This document shows, piece by piece, positions 37,803 to 46,279 of a stretch of DNA of 64,000 nucleotides. Below the pieces are notes generated by a model. That model saw only the letters and a list, made by a program, of their open reading frames with translations, made no database searches and was not told the DNA's origin. Position 1 is the first letter of the stretch; each line of letters opens with the position of its first letter. The position numbers and the translations under genes are program-made. This stretch comes from Caulobacterales bacterium. GTDB lineage: Bacteria > Pseudomonadota > Alphaproteobacteria > Caulobacterales > Caulobacteraceae. The stretch covers positions 353,998-417,997 of the forward strand of contig JAFLCS010000003.1 in assembly GCA_017302105.1 (NCBI GenBank). The letters are read 5' to 3'.

Positions 37803-38642
37803 ATGACCGAGCCTATGATCTCGACTGAAGAACTGGCCAACCGTCTGGGCCGATCGAAGCTGAAGCTGATCGACGCCACCTGGCACCTGGACGGAAGCGA
37901 CGCCAAGGGGCCTTTCGAGGCCGCTCATATTGCCGGCGCGGTGTTCTTCGACATCGACGAAATCGCCGACCGGAGCAGCCCCTTGCCCCATATGCTGCCG
38001 TCACCTGAAGCCTTTGCCGAGGCCATGGCCGACCTCGGTATCGGCTCGGACGATGAGGTCGTGGTCTATGATCAGGTCGGCATCCGCTCGGCCCCGCGCG
38101 TCTGGTGGACCTTTCGCGTCTTTGGCCACGACCATGTTCGAGTGCTCAACGGCGGGCTTCCGGCCTGGATCACGGCTGGGCATGGGGTCGAGACAGGCCC
38201 GGCCGATCCTCAGCCGGCCACGCCCTTCATACGCGCCTTTCGCCCGGAACTGGTGCGCGCCGCCGACCAGATCCTGCCGGACCTGGCGGCGGGGCGCCGC
38301 CTGATCGACGCGCGGCCCCAGGCGCGGTTTCGCGGTGAAGCGCCGGAACCGCGAGCCGGTCTTCGCGGCGGCCACGTCCCCGGCGCGGTCAGTCTGCCCT
38401 TCCCGGAGGTGCTGACGGCCGAAGGAAAGATAAAATCCAACGGTGAGCTAGCCACCGTCTTTGCGGCCGCCGGCGTTGATCTGGCCGACGACATCACCAC
38501 GACCTGCGGCTCGGGCCTGACCGCCGCCATCCTGGCCCTGGCCGCCGCCCAGGCCGGCAATCACAATGTGGCGGTCTATGACGGGTCCTGGGCCGAATGG
38601 GGTGCACGCGCCGACCTTCCGGTGGCGACGGGCGCGGCCTAA
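37803..38642 (+). CDS. sseA: 3-mercaptopyruvate sulfurtransferase
   Basis: 279 residues with two rhodanese domains. The N-terminal inactive domain has IDATWHL and HIAGAVFFDIDEIAD; the C-terminal active domain has IDARPQARFRGE, GGHVPGAVSLPF and the active-site Cys loop CGSGLTA, which marks mercaptopyruvate rather than thiosulfate specificity. The ATG at 37803 has GGGAG about seven bases upstream. A longer in-frame start within the lipA promoter region is unlikely. The 3' end overlaps ruvX by four bases, convergent. Confidence 0.92.
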   Translation: MTEPMISTEELANRLGRSKLKLIDATWHLDGSDAKGPFEAAHIAGAVFFDIDEIADRSSPLPHMLPSPEAFAEAMADLGIGSDDEVVVYDQVGIRSAPRVWWTFRVFGHDHVRVLNGGLPAWITAGHGVETGPADPQPATPFIRAFRPELVRAADQILPDLAAGRRLIDARPQARFRGEAPEPRAGLRGGHVPGAVSLPFPEVLTAEGKIKSNGELATVFAAAGVDLADDITTTCGSGLTAAILALAAAQAGNHNVAVYDGSWAEWGARADLPVATGAA

Positions 38643-39112
38643 CCGCCGGCCCAGCCCAGTCGGTCCAAAGCGCCTTGCAGAATGAACGCCGCCGCGTTGC
38701 GGTCCACCACCTCGGCCCGGCGTTTGCGCGACAGGTCCAGATCCTCGACCAGGAACCGTTCCACCGCAGTCGTCGACAGTCGTTCGTCCTGGAAGGCGAC
38801 CAACACCGGCCGGATCCGCTCCAGATTGCGGGCGAAGGCCCGGCACGATTGAGCCCGCGGCCCCTCGGTTCCATCCATATTCAGCGGCAGGCCGATCACC
38901 AGACCCGTGGCCCCGCGCTGGTCCATCAGCTTGAACAGCCGATTAGCGTCATCGGTGAACTTGGTCTTGCGGATGACCTCCAGCGGACTGGCGATCATGC
39001 GGGTGGCGTCCGAGGCGGCCACGCCGATAGTCTTCTCGCCGAGGTCCAGCCCGAACCAGGGCGTTCCCGGCGCGGTCTGCTCGGCCAGCTCTTGCAGGGT
39101 CAAAACCGTCAT
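38639..39112 (-). CDS. ruvX: Putative pre-16S rRNA nuclease / Holliday junction resolvase-like YqgF
   Basis: 157 residues. RNase H-like fold with the metal-binding Asp in GLDLGEKTIGVAASD, DERLSTTAVERFL in the middle and the final DRNAAAFILQGALD. Required in E. coli for final 16S rRNA 5' trimming. I start at the ATG at 39112, which begins the relatives' usual N-terminus TVLTLQELA. A start 14 codons upstream is possible. Divergent from the lipoprotein gene that follows. Confidence 0.92.
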   Translation of the reverse strand: MTVLTLQELAEQTAPGTPWFGLDLGEKTIGVAASDATRMIASPLEVIRKTKFTDDANRLFKLMDQRGATGLVIGLPLNMDGTEGPRAQSCRAFARNLERIRPVLVAFQDERLSTTAVERFLVEDLDLSRKRRAEVVDRNAAAFILQGALDRLGWAGG

Positions 39113-39184
39113 GCCCGCGCGGTAGGACTGGCGCGCGACGAAGTCAAAGCGCATTGTGGTTAACGGCCGAGGAGGAGCCCTGCG

Positions 39185-39715
39185 ATGAAGCCTGTTCTGT
39201 TCGGAACCGCCCTATTGCTTCTGACTGCCTGCGATCCTGCCGCGGCGCAGCGCGCCGCAGCCGTGGACCGGGCCGACAGTCAGGCCGAGGCGGCCCGGCA
39301 GGTGCCCGTCCTGATGGCCGCAGGTGACCCGATTCCGGTGGACGCTGACGTCGGTGACGCCTTGCAATGGTCAGCGTCCGTCGTTCGAGTCGATCAGCTG
39401 GAAAACCAGGGCCTGCAATCGTCCATCAAGATGTTCGGTGCCGCCGGTGGTGATCCGGCCATGAATGGCCTTTACACCTATATAGCCTTCTTCGCCGGGG
39501 TCACGGATGGCTGGCGGGTCTTTCAGATCGGCGACTTCCTTGAATACCGGATTCTATCCGACGCTCCGGGGCGGCTCGATCTGGAAGTCTTGGAAAGTGT
39601 CCTCAATCCGGCCAATGACGAGATCTCCAGTCGCACGCGACGCCTCATCGTAACCTGGACGCCGCAAGGGCCAGACGGTGCTCCGACGTCTATCTCGGTG
39701 GCCGAGGCACGCTGA
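39185..39715 (+). CDS. Lipoprotein of unknown function
   Basis: 176 residues. MKPVLFGTALLLLTAC has a lipobox (LTAC, Cys16). The mature part includes ALQWSASVVRVDQLENQG, MNGLYTYIAFFAG and WRVFQIGDFLEYRIL, suggesting a beta-rich periplasmic domain. I recognise no family. It is followed by gatC 67 bases later on the same strand, with its own likely promoter between them. Confidence 0.65.
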   Translation: MKPVLFGTALLLLTACDPAAAQRAAAVDRADSQAEAARQVPVLMAAGDPIPVDADVGDALQWSASVVRVDQLENQGLQSSIKMFGAAGGDPAMNGLYTYIAFFAGVTDGWRVFQIGDFLEYRILSDAPGRLDLEVLESVLNPANDEISSRTRRLIVTWTPQGPDGAPTSISVAEAR

Positions 39716-39782
39716 GCGCCTTGTGAAAACCGTCCCGCGCCGCTAATCCCGCCGCTTCACCCGTTCCACGCTGGAGAGCCGT

Positions 39783-40070
39783 ATGGCCATCGACGCCGCG
39801 ACGGTGCGCAAGGTGGCGCACCTCGCTCGTATCAAGACCCCGGAAGATCGCCTGGAGCCCCTGGCTCAGGAGCTAACCGGCATCCTCAACTGGATCGAGC
39901 AGTTGGACGAAGTCGACATCGAAGGCGTCGAACCGATGACATCCAACGTCTCCCAGCCTTTGCGTCTGCGCAACGACGTGGTGACCGATGGAGACAAGGT
40001 GGCGGAGGTCCTGTCCAACGCGCCCAAGGCCGCTGACGGCTTCTTTGTCGTTCCGAAGGTCGTCGAGTAA
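39783..40070 (+). CDS. gatC: Asp-tRNA(Asn)/Glu-tRNA(Gln) amidotransferase subunit C
   Basis: 95 residues. The small subunit that stabilises GatA in the GatCAB amidotransferase: [14 protein letters not shown] at the start, [15 protein letters not shown] in the middle and FFVVPKVVE at the end. gatA follows four bases later. gatB is not adjacent, so the complex is encoded at two loci. Confidence 0.97.
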   Translation: MAIDAATVRKVAHLARIKTPEDRLEPLAQELTGILNWIEQLDEVDIEGVEPMTSNVSQPLRLRNDVVTDGDKVAEVLSNAPKAADGFFVVPKVVE

Positions 40071-40074
40071 GTGC

Positions 40075-41553
40075 ATGGCTGACCTTACGAATCTGACCCT
40101 CAAATCGGCCCTCGACGGCCTCAAGGCCCGCGACTTCTCGTCCGAAGAGATCACGCGCGCCTTCATCGCCAATATCGACGCCGCCAATCCGGTCCTGAAC
40201 GCCTATGTCGTGCAGACCTCGGACAAGGCGCTGGACATGGCTCGGGCGTCCGACGCCCGCCTGGCCAAGGGCGAAGGCGGCGCGCTGGAAGGCGCCCCGC
40301 TGGGCATCAAGGATCTGTTCTGCACCGATGGGGTCCAGACCACCGCCGGCTCCAATATGCTGCGCGGCTTCGTGCCGCCCTATGAATCCACCGTCACGGC
40401 CAATCTGTGGGCCGACGGCGCGGTCATGCTGGGCAAGCTCAACATGGATGAGTTCGCCATGGGCTCGTCGAATGAGACTTCAGCCTTCGGGCCGGTCAAA
40501 AATCCTTGGAAATCTGCTAACTCGAACGCTGACCTGACACCAGGCGGCAGCTCGGGCGGCTCCGCCTCGGCGGTTGCAGGCGACCTGTGCCTGGCCGCCA
40601 CGGCCTCGGACACCGGCGGCTCGATCCGCCAGCCCGCCGCCTTCACCGGCACGGTCGGGATCAAGCCCACCTATGGCCGCGCCAGCCGCTTCGGCATGGT
40701 CGCCTTCGCCTCGTCCCTGGATCAGGCCGGGCCGATCACCAAGACGGTCGAGGACGCCGCTGTCCTCTTGCGCTCGATGTGCTCATTCGACCCCAAGGAT
40801 TCGACCAGCCTGGACGTCGAAACGCCCGACTGGACCGCCAGCCTGGGCAAGGGCGTCAAGGGTCTGCGCATCGGCGTGCCGCGCGAATACGTCGTCGAGG
40901 GGATGCCGGCTGAAATCCAGGCCCTGTGGGACCAGGGTGTTCAGTGGCTGAAGGACGCCGGGGCCGAGATCGTCGAGATCAGCCTGCCGCACACCAAGTA
41001 CGCCCTGCCCGCCTATTACATCATCGCTCCGGCCGAGGCCTCATCGAACCTGGCGCGCTACGACGGGATGCGCTTCGGCCACCGGGCCGACCATTTCACC
41101 AGTCTGAACGACCTGTACGAAGAAAGCCGGGCCGAAGGCTTCGGCAAGGAGGTCCAGCGCCGCCTGACTATCGGAGCCTATGTGCTGTCCGCCGGCTTCT
41201 ACAACGCCTTCTATGTCAAGGCGCTGAAAGTGCGCCGTCGCATCGCCGAGGACTTCGACCATGTCTGGGACCGCGTCGACGCCATCCTGACCCCATCGAC
41301 CCCCTCGGCCGCCTTTGCGCTCGGCGACAAGCAGATTGACCCGGTGACGATGTATCTGAATGACGTCTTCACCGTCACAGCTAACCTGGCCGGCCTGCCC
41401 GGCATCTCGGTACCGGCGGGCCTGGATTCCGGCGGCCTGCCGATGGGCCTGCAGGTCATCGGCAAGGCCCTGGACGAAGCCACCGTCTTCCAGGTCGCCG
41501 ACGTGCTGGAACAGGCCGCCGGCTTCACCGCCCGCCCGGACAAGTGGTGGTAG
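40075..41553 (+). CDS. gatA: Asp-tRNA(Asn)/Glu-tRNA(Gln) amidotransferase subunit A
   Basis: 492 residues. Amidase-signature enzyme that frees ammonia from glutamine for transamidation of misacylated tRNA. The catalytic Lys lies in [10 protein letters not shown] and the Ser-cis-Ser-Lys relay in [13 protein letters not shown] with [14 protein letters not shown]. The C-terminal [14 protein letters not shown] is typical. The ATG at 40075 is four bases after the gatC stop. tRNA-Asn is 13.7 kb downstream, unrelated in layout. Confidence 0.97.
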   Translation: MADLTNLTLKSALDGLKARDFSSEEITRAFIANIDAANPVLNAYVVQTSDKALDMARASDARLAKGEGGALEGAPLGIKDLFCTDGVQTTAGSNMLRGFVPPYESTVTANLWADGAVMLGKLNMDEFAMGSSNETSAFGPVKNPWKSANSNADLTPGGSSGGSASAVAGDLCLAATASDTGGSIRQPAAFTGTVGIKPTYGRASRFGMVAFASSLDQAGPITKTVEDAAVLLRSMCSFDPKDSTSLDVETPDWTASLGKGVKGLRIGVPREYVVEGMPAEIQALWDQGVQWLKDAGAEIVEISLPHTKYALPAYYIIAPAEASSNLARYDGMRFGHRADHFTSLNDLYEESRAEGFGKEVQRRLTIGAYVLSAGFYNAFYVKALKVRRRIAEDFDHVWDRVDAILTPSTPSAAFALGDKQIDPVTMYLNDVFTVTANLAGLPGISVPAGLDSGGLPMGLQVIGKALDEATVFQVADVLEQAAGFTARPDKWW

Positions 41554-41561
41554 ATTAATCC

Positions 41562-41587
41562 CCTCTTCCGCAGGGAGAGGAATTTTG
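41562..41587 (+). terminator. Probable intrinsic terminator after gatA
   Basis: CCTCTTCC (41562-41569) pairs with GGGAGAGG (41573-41580) across a GCA loop, with one G-T pair, and is followed by AATTTT. It ends the gatCA unit ten to twelve bases before the next gene's SD. The T-run is short, so efficiency is uncertain. Confidence 0.5.
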
Positions 41588-41598
41588 GAGTCTTAGCT

Positions 41599-42096
41599 AT
41601 GCGCCGTCTCGCTCTCATCGCCTTACCGCTCGCCCTGGCTGCCTGTCAGGGCGAAGGTCGCACCACCGCCTCGACCGAAACCACCGTGGACGGTCGGACG
41701 GTCCAGGCGGTCGAAGCCACCGGCCCCTGGTGTCGGCCAACGCCGAACGGCATGGACATGACGGCCTGCTACATCACCTTGACGTCCTCGACCGGCGACC
41801 GGCTGACCTCGATCATCTCGCCGCGCGCGGCCCGGTCCGAGATCCACGCCGTCTCGACCGAAGGCGGGGTCATGTCGATGACGCCGATGGCCAACGGCTT
41901 GGAGCTCCCCGCCGGTCAGGCCGTGACCCTGGCCCCCGGCGGCGACCACATCATGCTCACCGGTGTCACCGTACCGCTGGCCGAGGGCGATCTGGTGCCG
42001 CTGGCCCTGACCTTCGAATCCGGTGCCCAGATCTCGCTGGAGGCCCCGGTCCGTGCCGACGCCCCCAGCGGCGAGCCGGCCCACGTTGCGCACTAA
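41599..42096 (+). CDS. PCu(A)C-type copper chaperone lipoprotein
   Basis: 165 residues. Signal peptide with lipobox (LAAC, Cys16). The mature domain has the copper-binding pattern of PCu(A)C: His83, Met94, His117 and Met119 (IHAVSTEGGVMSM and GGDHIML). These periplasmic proteins deliver Cu(I) to the CuA site of cytochrome oxidase. Two extra cysteines at about 45 and 57 (WCRPTP and MTACYITL) occupy positions that are usually not Cys in the family. They could form a disulfide. No oxidase or Sco gene is adjacent. Confidence 0.82.
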   Translation: MRRLALIALPLALAACQGEGRTTASTETTVDGRTVQAVEATGPWCRPTPNGMDMTACYITLTSSTGDRLTSIISPRAARSEIHAVSTEGGVMSMTPMANGLELPAGQAVTLAPGGDHIMLTGVTVPLAEGDLVPLALTFESGAQISLEAPVRADAPSGEPAHVAH

Positions 42097-42162
42097 GTCG
42101 CTATTATTGCAGCGCAATAAAATTCGCTTGACGACGGCCGCTGGTCTCATCCAGCTTTAGAT

Positions 42163-42280
42163 CACTCATCAAGACCGGCTGAGGGATGGGCCCTTTGAAG
42201 CCGGGGCAACCTTCCAGAACCACCCAGTTCTGGAGATGGTGCCAACTCCTGCGGGGACCTTGGTCCGCGAGAGATGAGTG
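42163..42280 (+). promoter_or_regulatory. SAM-I (S-box) riboswitch upstream of metX
   Basis: The P1 stem CACTCATC (42163-42170) pairs perfectly with GATGAGTG (42273-42280). Inside it lie the S-box elements in order: AAGA, GGCTGAGGGA, GGCCC-TTGAAGCCGGGGCAACC, a variable stem-loop CCAGAACC/GGTT-like, GGTGCCAACTCCTGC, and GAGAGATGAG. These are the SAM-binding core of the SAM-I family. A GC-rich hairpin (GCGCGC-ACG-GCGCGC) follows at about 42290, which may act in expression control. Control of metX-metB-hom by S-adenosylmethionine is expected. Confidence 0.88.
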
Positions 42281-42364
42281 AAGGGACGGCGCGCACGGCG
42301 CGCTGACCGCTTCACGGGTCTTCTCATCCGCTCGGGTCTTCGGTGGGCGGAGACTGAGCGACCT

Positions 42365-43372
42365 GTGACGAAGCTGACTTCCCCCTGCACACCGCGTAGC
42401 CGCGACTTGGATGTCGCGATCCCGGACGATTTCGCTCTGGCGTCGGGTCAGCGCCTGACTTGCCCGGTTCAGGCGCGCCTCGTCGGACCAGCGGACGGAC
42501 CGCTCGTCGTTGTTGCCGGCGGCATCTCTGCCGACCGTCAGGCCGCAGACACGCCCGACAACCCTGGATGGTGGGGCTGGGCCATCGGCGACGGTGCCCC
42601 GATCGACATCAGCCGGGTTCGACTCCTGGCCATCGATTGGTCACCCGAGGCCGGGGGCGATGTGATTGCCACCATCACTTCCCATGATCAGGCTCGCCTG
42701 CTGGCGCTAGTGCTGGACCAGATCGGCGCAGACCGGATCAACGCCTTCGTCGGAGCCTCCTACGGCGGCTGCGTGGGGCTGGCCTTCGCCGAGCTCTATC
42801 CCGAACGCATCTCTCGCCTCGTCGTCATCTCGGCGGCGCACCGCGCCCATCCCGCCGCCACGGCCTGGCGCGGCGTTCAACGTCGACTTCTCTGGCTTGG
42901 CCTCGACACAGACCGCGAGGCGGAGGCTATCGCCCTGGCCCGTGAACTGGCCATGACCACCTACCGCTCCGCCGAAGAGTTCGAGACTCGTTTCGGAGAC
43001 TGCGCGCCGCCAAGTCTGGCGGGCGATCCCTATTCGGTCTGCGACTATCTTATCGCCCGCGGCCAGGCCTATCAGGCCCAAACTACCGCTCGTCGCTGGA
43101 TCAGCCTGTCGGATTCGCTGGATCGCCATAGCGTCCGGCCAGAGGCCATCACCGCCCTGACGACGGTGGTGGGTTTCTCATCAGATCGACTGGTGCCGCT
43201 GAGCGACAGCCGCGACCTGGCGACACGCCTTCCTCACCTGATCCAGTTCGTCGAAGCCCCGTCTCTCTACGGCCACGACGCCTTCCTTAAGGAGCGGGCA
43301 ATCATCGCCGGCGTCCTGACCACTACTCTGTCTGACCTGTCCTCCCCCTGCTCCCAGGAGATCGCCGCGTGA
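42365..43372 (+). CDS. metX: Homoserine O-acyltransferase MetX
   Basis: 335 residues from a GTG start. An alpha/beta hydrolase that acylates homoserine as the first committed step to methionine. The catalytic Ser132 is in GASYGGCVG, the Asp in SSDRLVPLSD and the His in GHDAFLKE. Whether it uses acetyl-CoA or succinyl-CoA is not clear from sequence; metB downstream suggests succinyl, since cystathionine gamma-synthase takes the succinyl ester. It begins 85 bases after the riboswitch and overlaps metB (GTGA). Confidence 0.85.
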   Translation: MTKLTSPCTPRSRDLDVAIPDDFALASGQRLTCPVQARLVGPADGPLVVVAGGISADRQAADTPDNPGWWGWAIGDGAPIDISRVRLLAIDWSPEAGGDVIATITSHDQARLLALVLDQIGADRINAFVGASYGGCVGLAFAELYPERISRLVVISAAHRAHPAATAWRGVQRRLLWLGLDTDREAEAIALARELAMTTYRSAEEFETRFGDCAPPSLAGDPYSVCDYLIARGQAYQAQTTARRWISLSDSLDRHSVRPEAITALTTVVGFSSDRLVPLSDSRDLATRLPHLIQFVEAPSLYGHDAFLKERAIIAGVLTTTLSDLSSPCSQEIAA

Positions 43373-44544
43373 CCCGCCCTTTCGCTCCCTCGACCCAAAT
43401 CTGCCGCTCTGGCGTCAACACCGACCCGGTCCACGGCGCAGTAATCCCGCCGCTGCATCTGTCGTCGAATTTCAGTTTCGACGGCCTGGAGGGCAAGCGC
43501 CGCTATGACTACACGCGCTCGGGCAATCCGACCCGCGACCTCCTGGCGGACGCCATCGCCGAGCTTGAAGGCGGCTGCGGCGCGGTCGTCACCGCCAGCG
43601 GCATGGCCGCAGTCGATCTGGCCCTGTCGGTCCTCGAACCCGGCGATCTGGTGGTCGCCCCACACGATCTATACGGCGGCACCCACCGACTGCTGACCGC
43701 GCGCGCCCGGCGTAGTCATTTCTCGGTTGTCTTCGTCGATCAAGGCGACGACGCCCGGGTCGATGAGGTCCTGGCGCTCAAGCCGCGCCTGCTGCTCATC
43801 GAGACCCCGTCCAACCCCCTGCTGCGCGTGGTCGATATCGCCTCGCTGTGTAGTCGCGCCCGCGCGGCGGGCGCGCTGACGGCGGTGGACAACACCTTCC
43901 TGTCGCCGGCGCTTCAAATCCCCCTCGCGTTGGGCGCGGACATCGTCATCCACTCGACCACCAAATACATCAACGGCCATTCCGACGTCGTCGGTGGGGC
44001 CGTGGTCGCCGCCGATCCGGCCATCCTGGAACAGCTCGCCTGGTGGGCCAACTGCCTGGGCACGACCGGCTCTCCTTTCGATTCCTGGCTGACCCTGCGC
44101 GGCGTGCGCACCCTGTTCGCCCGCGTCGAGCGCCAGCAGGCCTCGGCCCAGGTCGTCGCCGAATGGCTTCAGGCCCAGCCCCAGGTCGCTGTCGTCAACT
44201 ACCCCGGTCTGGCCTCCCACCCTCAGCATGACCTCGCCGCACGTCAGCAGAAGGGCTTCGGTGCCATGCTCAGCTTCGAGCTTCACGGCGGCATCCCCGC
44301 TGTGCGCGATCTGACCCAAGGGCTTGAGGTCTTCACCCTGGCCGAGTCGCTCGGCGGAGTCGAAAGCCTGATCGCCCATCCCGCCCTGATGACCCACGCC
44401 GCCATGACGCCCGAGGCGCGCCACACCGCCGGCATCGGCGATGGTCTGCTGCGCCTGTCCATTGGTCTGGAGCATCCTAACGACCTCCTGGCCGACCTGA
44501 GCCGCGCGCTCGCCGCCGTCGCCGCCCCCGCCAACGCCGCCTGA
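43369..44544 (+). CDS. metB: Cystathionine gamma-synthase / O-acylhomoserine sulfhydrylase
   Basis: 391 residues. A fold-type I PLP enzyme of the Cys/Met metabolism family: RSGNPTRDLLADAIAELEGG, ASGMAAVDLAL, DNTFLSPALQIPLALGAD and the PLP-lysine STTKYINGHSDVVGG. It makes cystathionine from acylhomoserine and cysteine, or homocysteine from sulfide; the two activities cannot be separated reliably by eye. The GTG start overlaps the metX stop and has AGGAG upstream. The next gene follows after 12 bases. Confidence 0.9.
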   Translation: MTRPFAPSTQICRSGVNTDPVHGAVIPPLHLSSNFSFDGLEGKRRYDYTRSGNPTRDLLADAIAELEGGCGAVVTASGMAAVDLALSVLEPGDLVVAPHDLYGGTHRLLTARARRSHFSVVFVDQGDDARVDEVLALKPRLLLIETPSNPLLRVVDIASLCSRARAAGALTAVDNTFLSPALQIPLALGADIVIHSTTKYINGHSDVVGGAVVAADPAILEQLAWWANCLGTTGSPFDSWLTLRGVRTLFARVERQQASAQVVAEWLQAQPQVAVVNYPGLASHPQHDLAARQQKGFGAMLSFELHGGIPAVRDLTQGLEVFTLAESLGGVESLIAHPALMTHAAMTPEARHTAGIGDGLLRLSIGLEHPNDLLADLSRALAAVAAPANAA

Positions 44545-44556
44545 GGACATCCTGAC

Positions 44557-45768
44557 ATGACCGCTCAATTCGCCATCAGCCCCCAGGCCGGCCGCCGCAC
44601 CCCGGTCACCGACGCCGTGGCCCTGATCCATATCGCCTTGAATGACGAACGCAGCCTACGCGACGCCGCCACAGACTTCTATCGCCAGGCCCGGCTCGGC
44701 CGGCGCGCCGTCGCCGTCGTCGCCGGACCGATCAACGACCTCGCCGCCCGCTGTGAACAGATCGGCCTGGGCGCCGTCATCGCCGCCCCCCATGCGCCCG
44801 AGTTGGTGCATGAGCCCGTGGTTCTGGTGCCCGGCGCCGTCGCCGCACGCGAGCTGGATGGTCCGCCGTCCACGCCCCTGCGCGTCGCCATCGCCGGCTG
44901 CGGCGTGGTCGGCGGAGGTCTGTATCAGCGGCTGTCCGCTGACCCGCGCTTTGAGGTCACCGGCGTTCTCGTCCGCGCGCTCGAGCGGACCCGCACGCCC
45001 CAGCCGGGCGCCCGCTTGCTCGTCACCCGCACAGACGATCTGCTCGCCGCCCACCCTGACGTCATCCTAGATTGTCTGTCGGACGGCCCGGCCGGTCTGG
45101 CCCTGACCCGGCGCGCCCTAGCTGAGGGCGTCTCGGTCATCAGCGCCAATAAACAGGCCATCGGCGCCTCCCTGTCCGAACTGTCGGGCCTGGCCGAAAC
45201 CCATGATGCGGCCTTCGCCTTTTCGGCTGCCGTCGGCGGCGGCGCGCCGGTGATCGAGACCCTTCTGCGGGCGCGCCGTCACGGGCCGATCGCGCGCATC
45301 GAGGGCGTGCTGAACGGCACCGTCAACTTCCTGCTCAATCAGCTGGCGACGGGCTCGACCTTTTCCGACGCCCTGGCTGACGCCCGCGACAAGGGCTTCG
45401 CCGAAGAAGACCCGACCGCCGACCTTCAGGGTCTGGACGCCTCGACCAAGATCACCATCCTGGCCGACCTCGCCTGGGGCGCGGCCCCGTCGCTCAGCGT
45501 CGTTGAGGCCCTGTCGCCGGGCGCCGCCCTGCCCGCCGGCCCGGTGCGCCAGATCGCCCGCGCCGACGCCCGATCCTGCAGCGTCACGTTCGAGCCGGTC
45601 TCGGACGACACCCTGTTCGCCGAGCTCCCCGACGAATGGAACGCGCTGAGGGTCATCTGCGAGGACGGCTCGGTCTTCACCTGTCGCGGTCGCGGCGCCG
45701 GTCGCTGGCCCACCGCCGAAAGCGTCTGGGCCGACCTGATTGACCTGCTGGAGGCCCGCGAAAGCTAA
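44557..45768 (+). CDS. hom: Homoserine dehydrogenase with unusual N-terminal extension and no ACT domain
   Basis: 403 residues. The dehydrogenase core begins about residue 105 with IAGCGVVGGGLYQRL and contains ISANKQAIG, GVLNGTVNFLLNQL and DPTADLQGLDASTKI, the substrate and catalytic region. It lacks the C-terminal ACT regulatory domain of threonine-sensitive enzymes. The first 104 residues (IHIALNDERSLRDAATDFYRQARLGRR, LVHEPVVLVPGA) are not part of the normal enzyme and look like a degenerate regulatory module. It feeds homoserine to MetX in the same operon, so the methionine branch here may be controlled only through SAM and the riboswitch. Confidence 0.88.
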   Translation: MTAQFAISPQAGRRTPVTDAVALIHIALNDERSLRDAATDFYRQARLGRRAVAVVAGPINDLAARCEQIGLGAVIAAPHAPELVHEPVVLVPGAVAARELDGPPSTPLRVAIAGCGVVGGGLYQRLSADPRFEVTGVLVRALERTRTPQPGARLLVTRTDDLLAAHPDVILDCLSDGPAGLALTRRALAEGVSVISANKQAIGASLSELSGLAETHDAAFAFSAAVGGGAPVIETLLRARRHGPIARIEGVLNGTVNFLLNQLATGSTFSDALADARDKGFAEEDPTADLQGLDASTKITILADLAWGAAPSLSVVEALSPGAALPAGPVRQIARADARSCSVTFEPVSDDTLFAELPDEWNALRVICEDGSVFTCRGRGAGRWPTAESVWADLIDLLEARES

Positions 45769-45834
45769 GCTGTCACGTTCCGTCTATGGTAACGCTTGTC
45801 GCCCCGCCGTCTGGTCGGGTCGGGAGGATACGCC

Positions 45835-46224
45835 ATGCGCCTGATGTTGACCGCCGCCCTCATCCTGTTCGCCACCTCGGCCGCCGCCCAGGACGCGGAG
45901 AGGTTCAATCTTCACTGCAGCGAGTTCAACGACGAAACGCCCCAGCAACTGCGCGGAACCATCGACCACGTGTTTTCGCTCGACCTGGAAACGATGACGG
46001 TCTGCCGCGACGGCAACCCCCGCTGCTGGGGCATCGAACGCCAGGGCCGCTTCCTGGAGCTGACCTATCCCTTTGACGACGGCGACGACGACTATGAGAT
46101 GTTCCGGCTGTATGATCCCGAGACCGGCTGGCTCACCCAGGTGATCCGCATCGTCGGCCAGCCGGGCAATTCGTACGGCGAGGCGGTCTGCGAGGTTCAT
46201 CCTTTCGCCTCGGTCATGGACTGA
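45835..46224 (+). CDS. Exported protein of unknown function
   Basis: 129 residues. MRLMLTAALILFATSAAAQ is a Sec signal peptide. The mature part has four cysteines (FNLHCSEFND, MTVCRDGNPRCWGI, EAVCEVHPF), likely two disulfides. No family recognised. The ATG at 45835 has GGGAGG nine bases upstream. It lies between the met operon and ychF with no clear functional link. Confidence 0.62.
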   Translation: MRLMLTAALILFATSAAAQDAERFNLHCSEFNDETPQQLRGTIDHVFSLDLETMTVCRDGNPRCWGIERQGRFLELTYPFDDGDDDYEMFRLYDPETGWLTQVIRIVGQPGNSYGEAVCEVHPFASVMD

Positions 46225-46279
46225 CAATCGGCTCCGAACCGGGTAAAGGCTCGCGCCTTACGTCACACCCCGGAACACC

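Noticed and set aside
42288-42304. GC-rich hairpin after the riboswitch as an intrinsic terminator
   Set aside because: The inverted repeat GCGCGC-ACG-GCGCGC is present but no T-run follows, so I only mention it as part of a possible expression platform.
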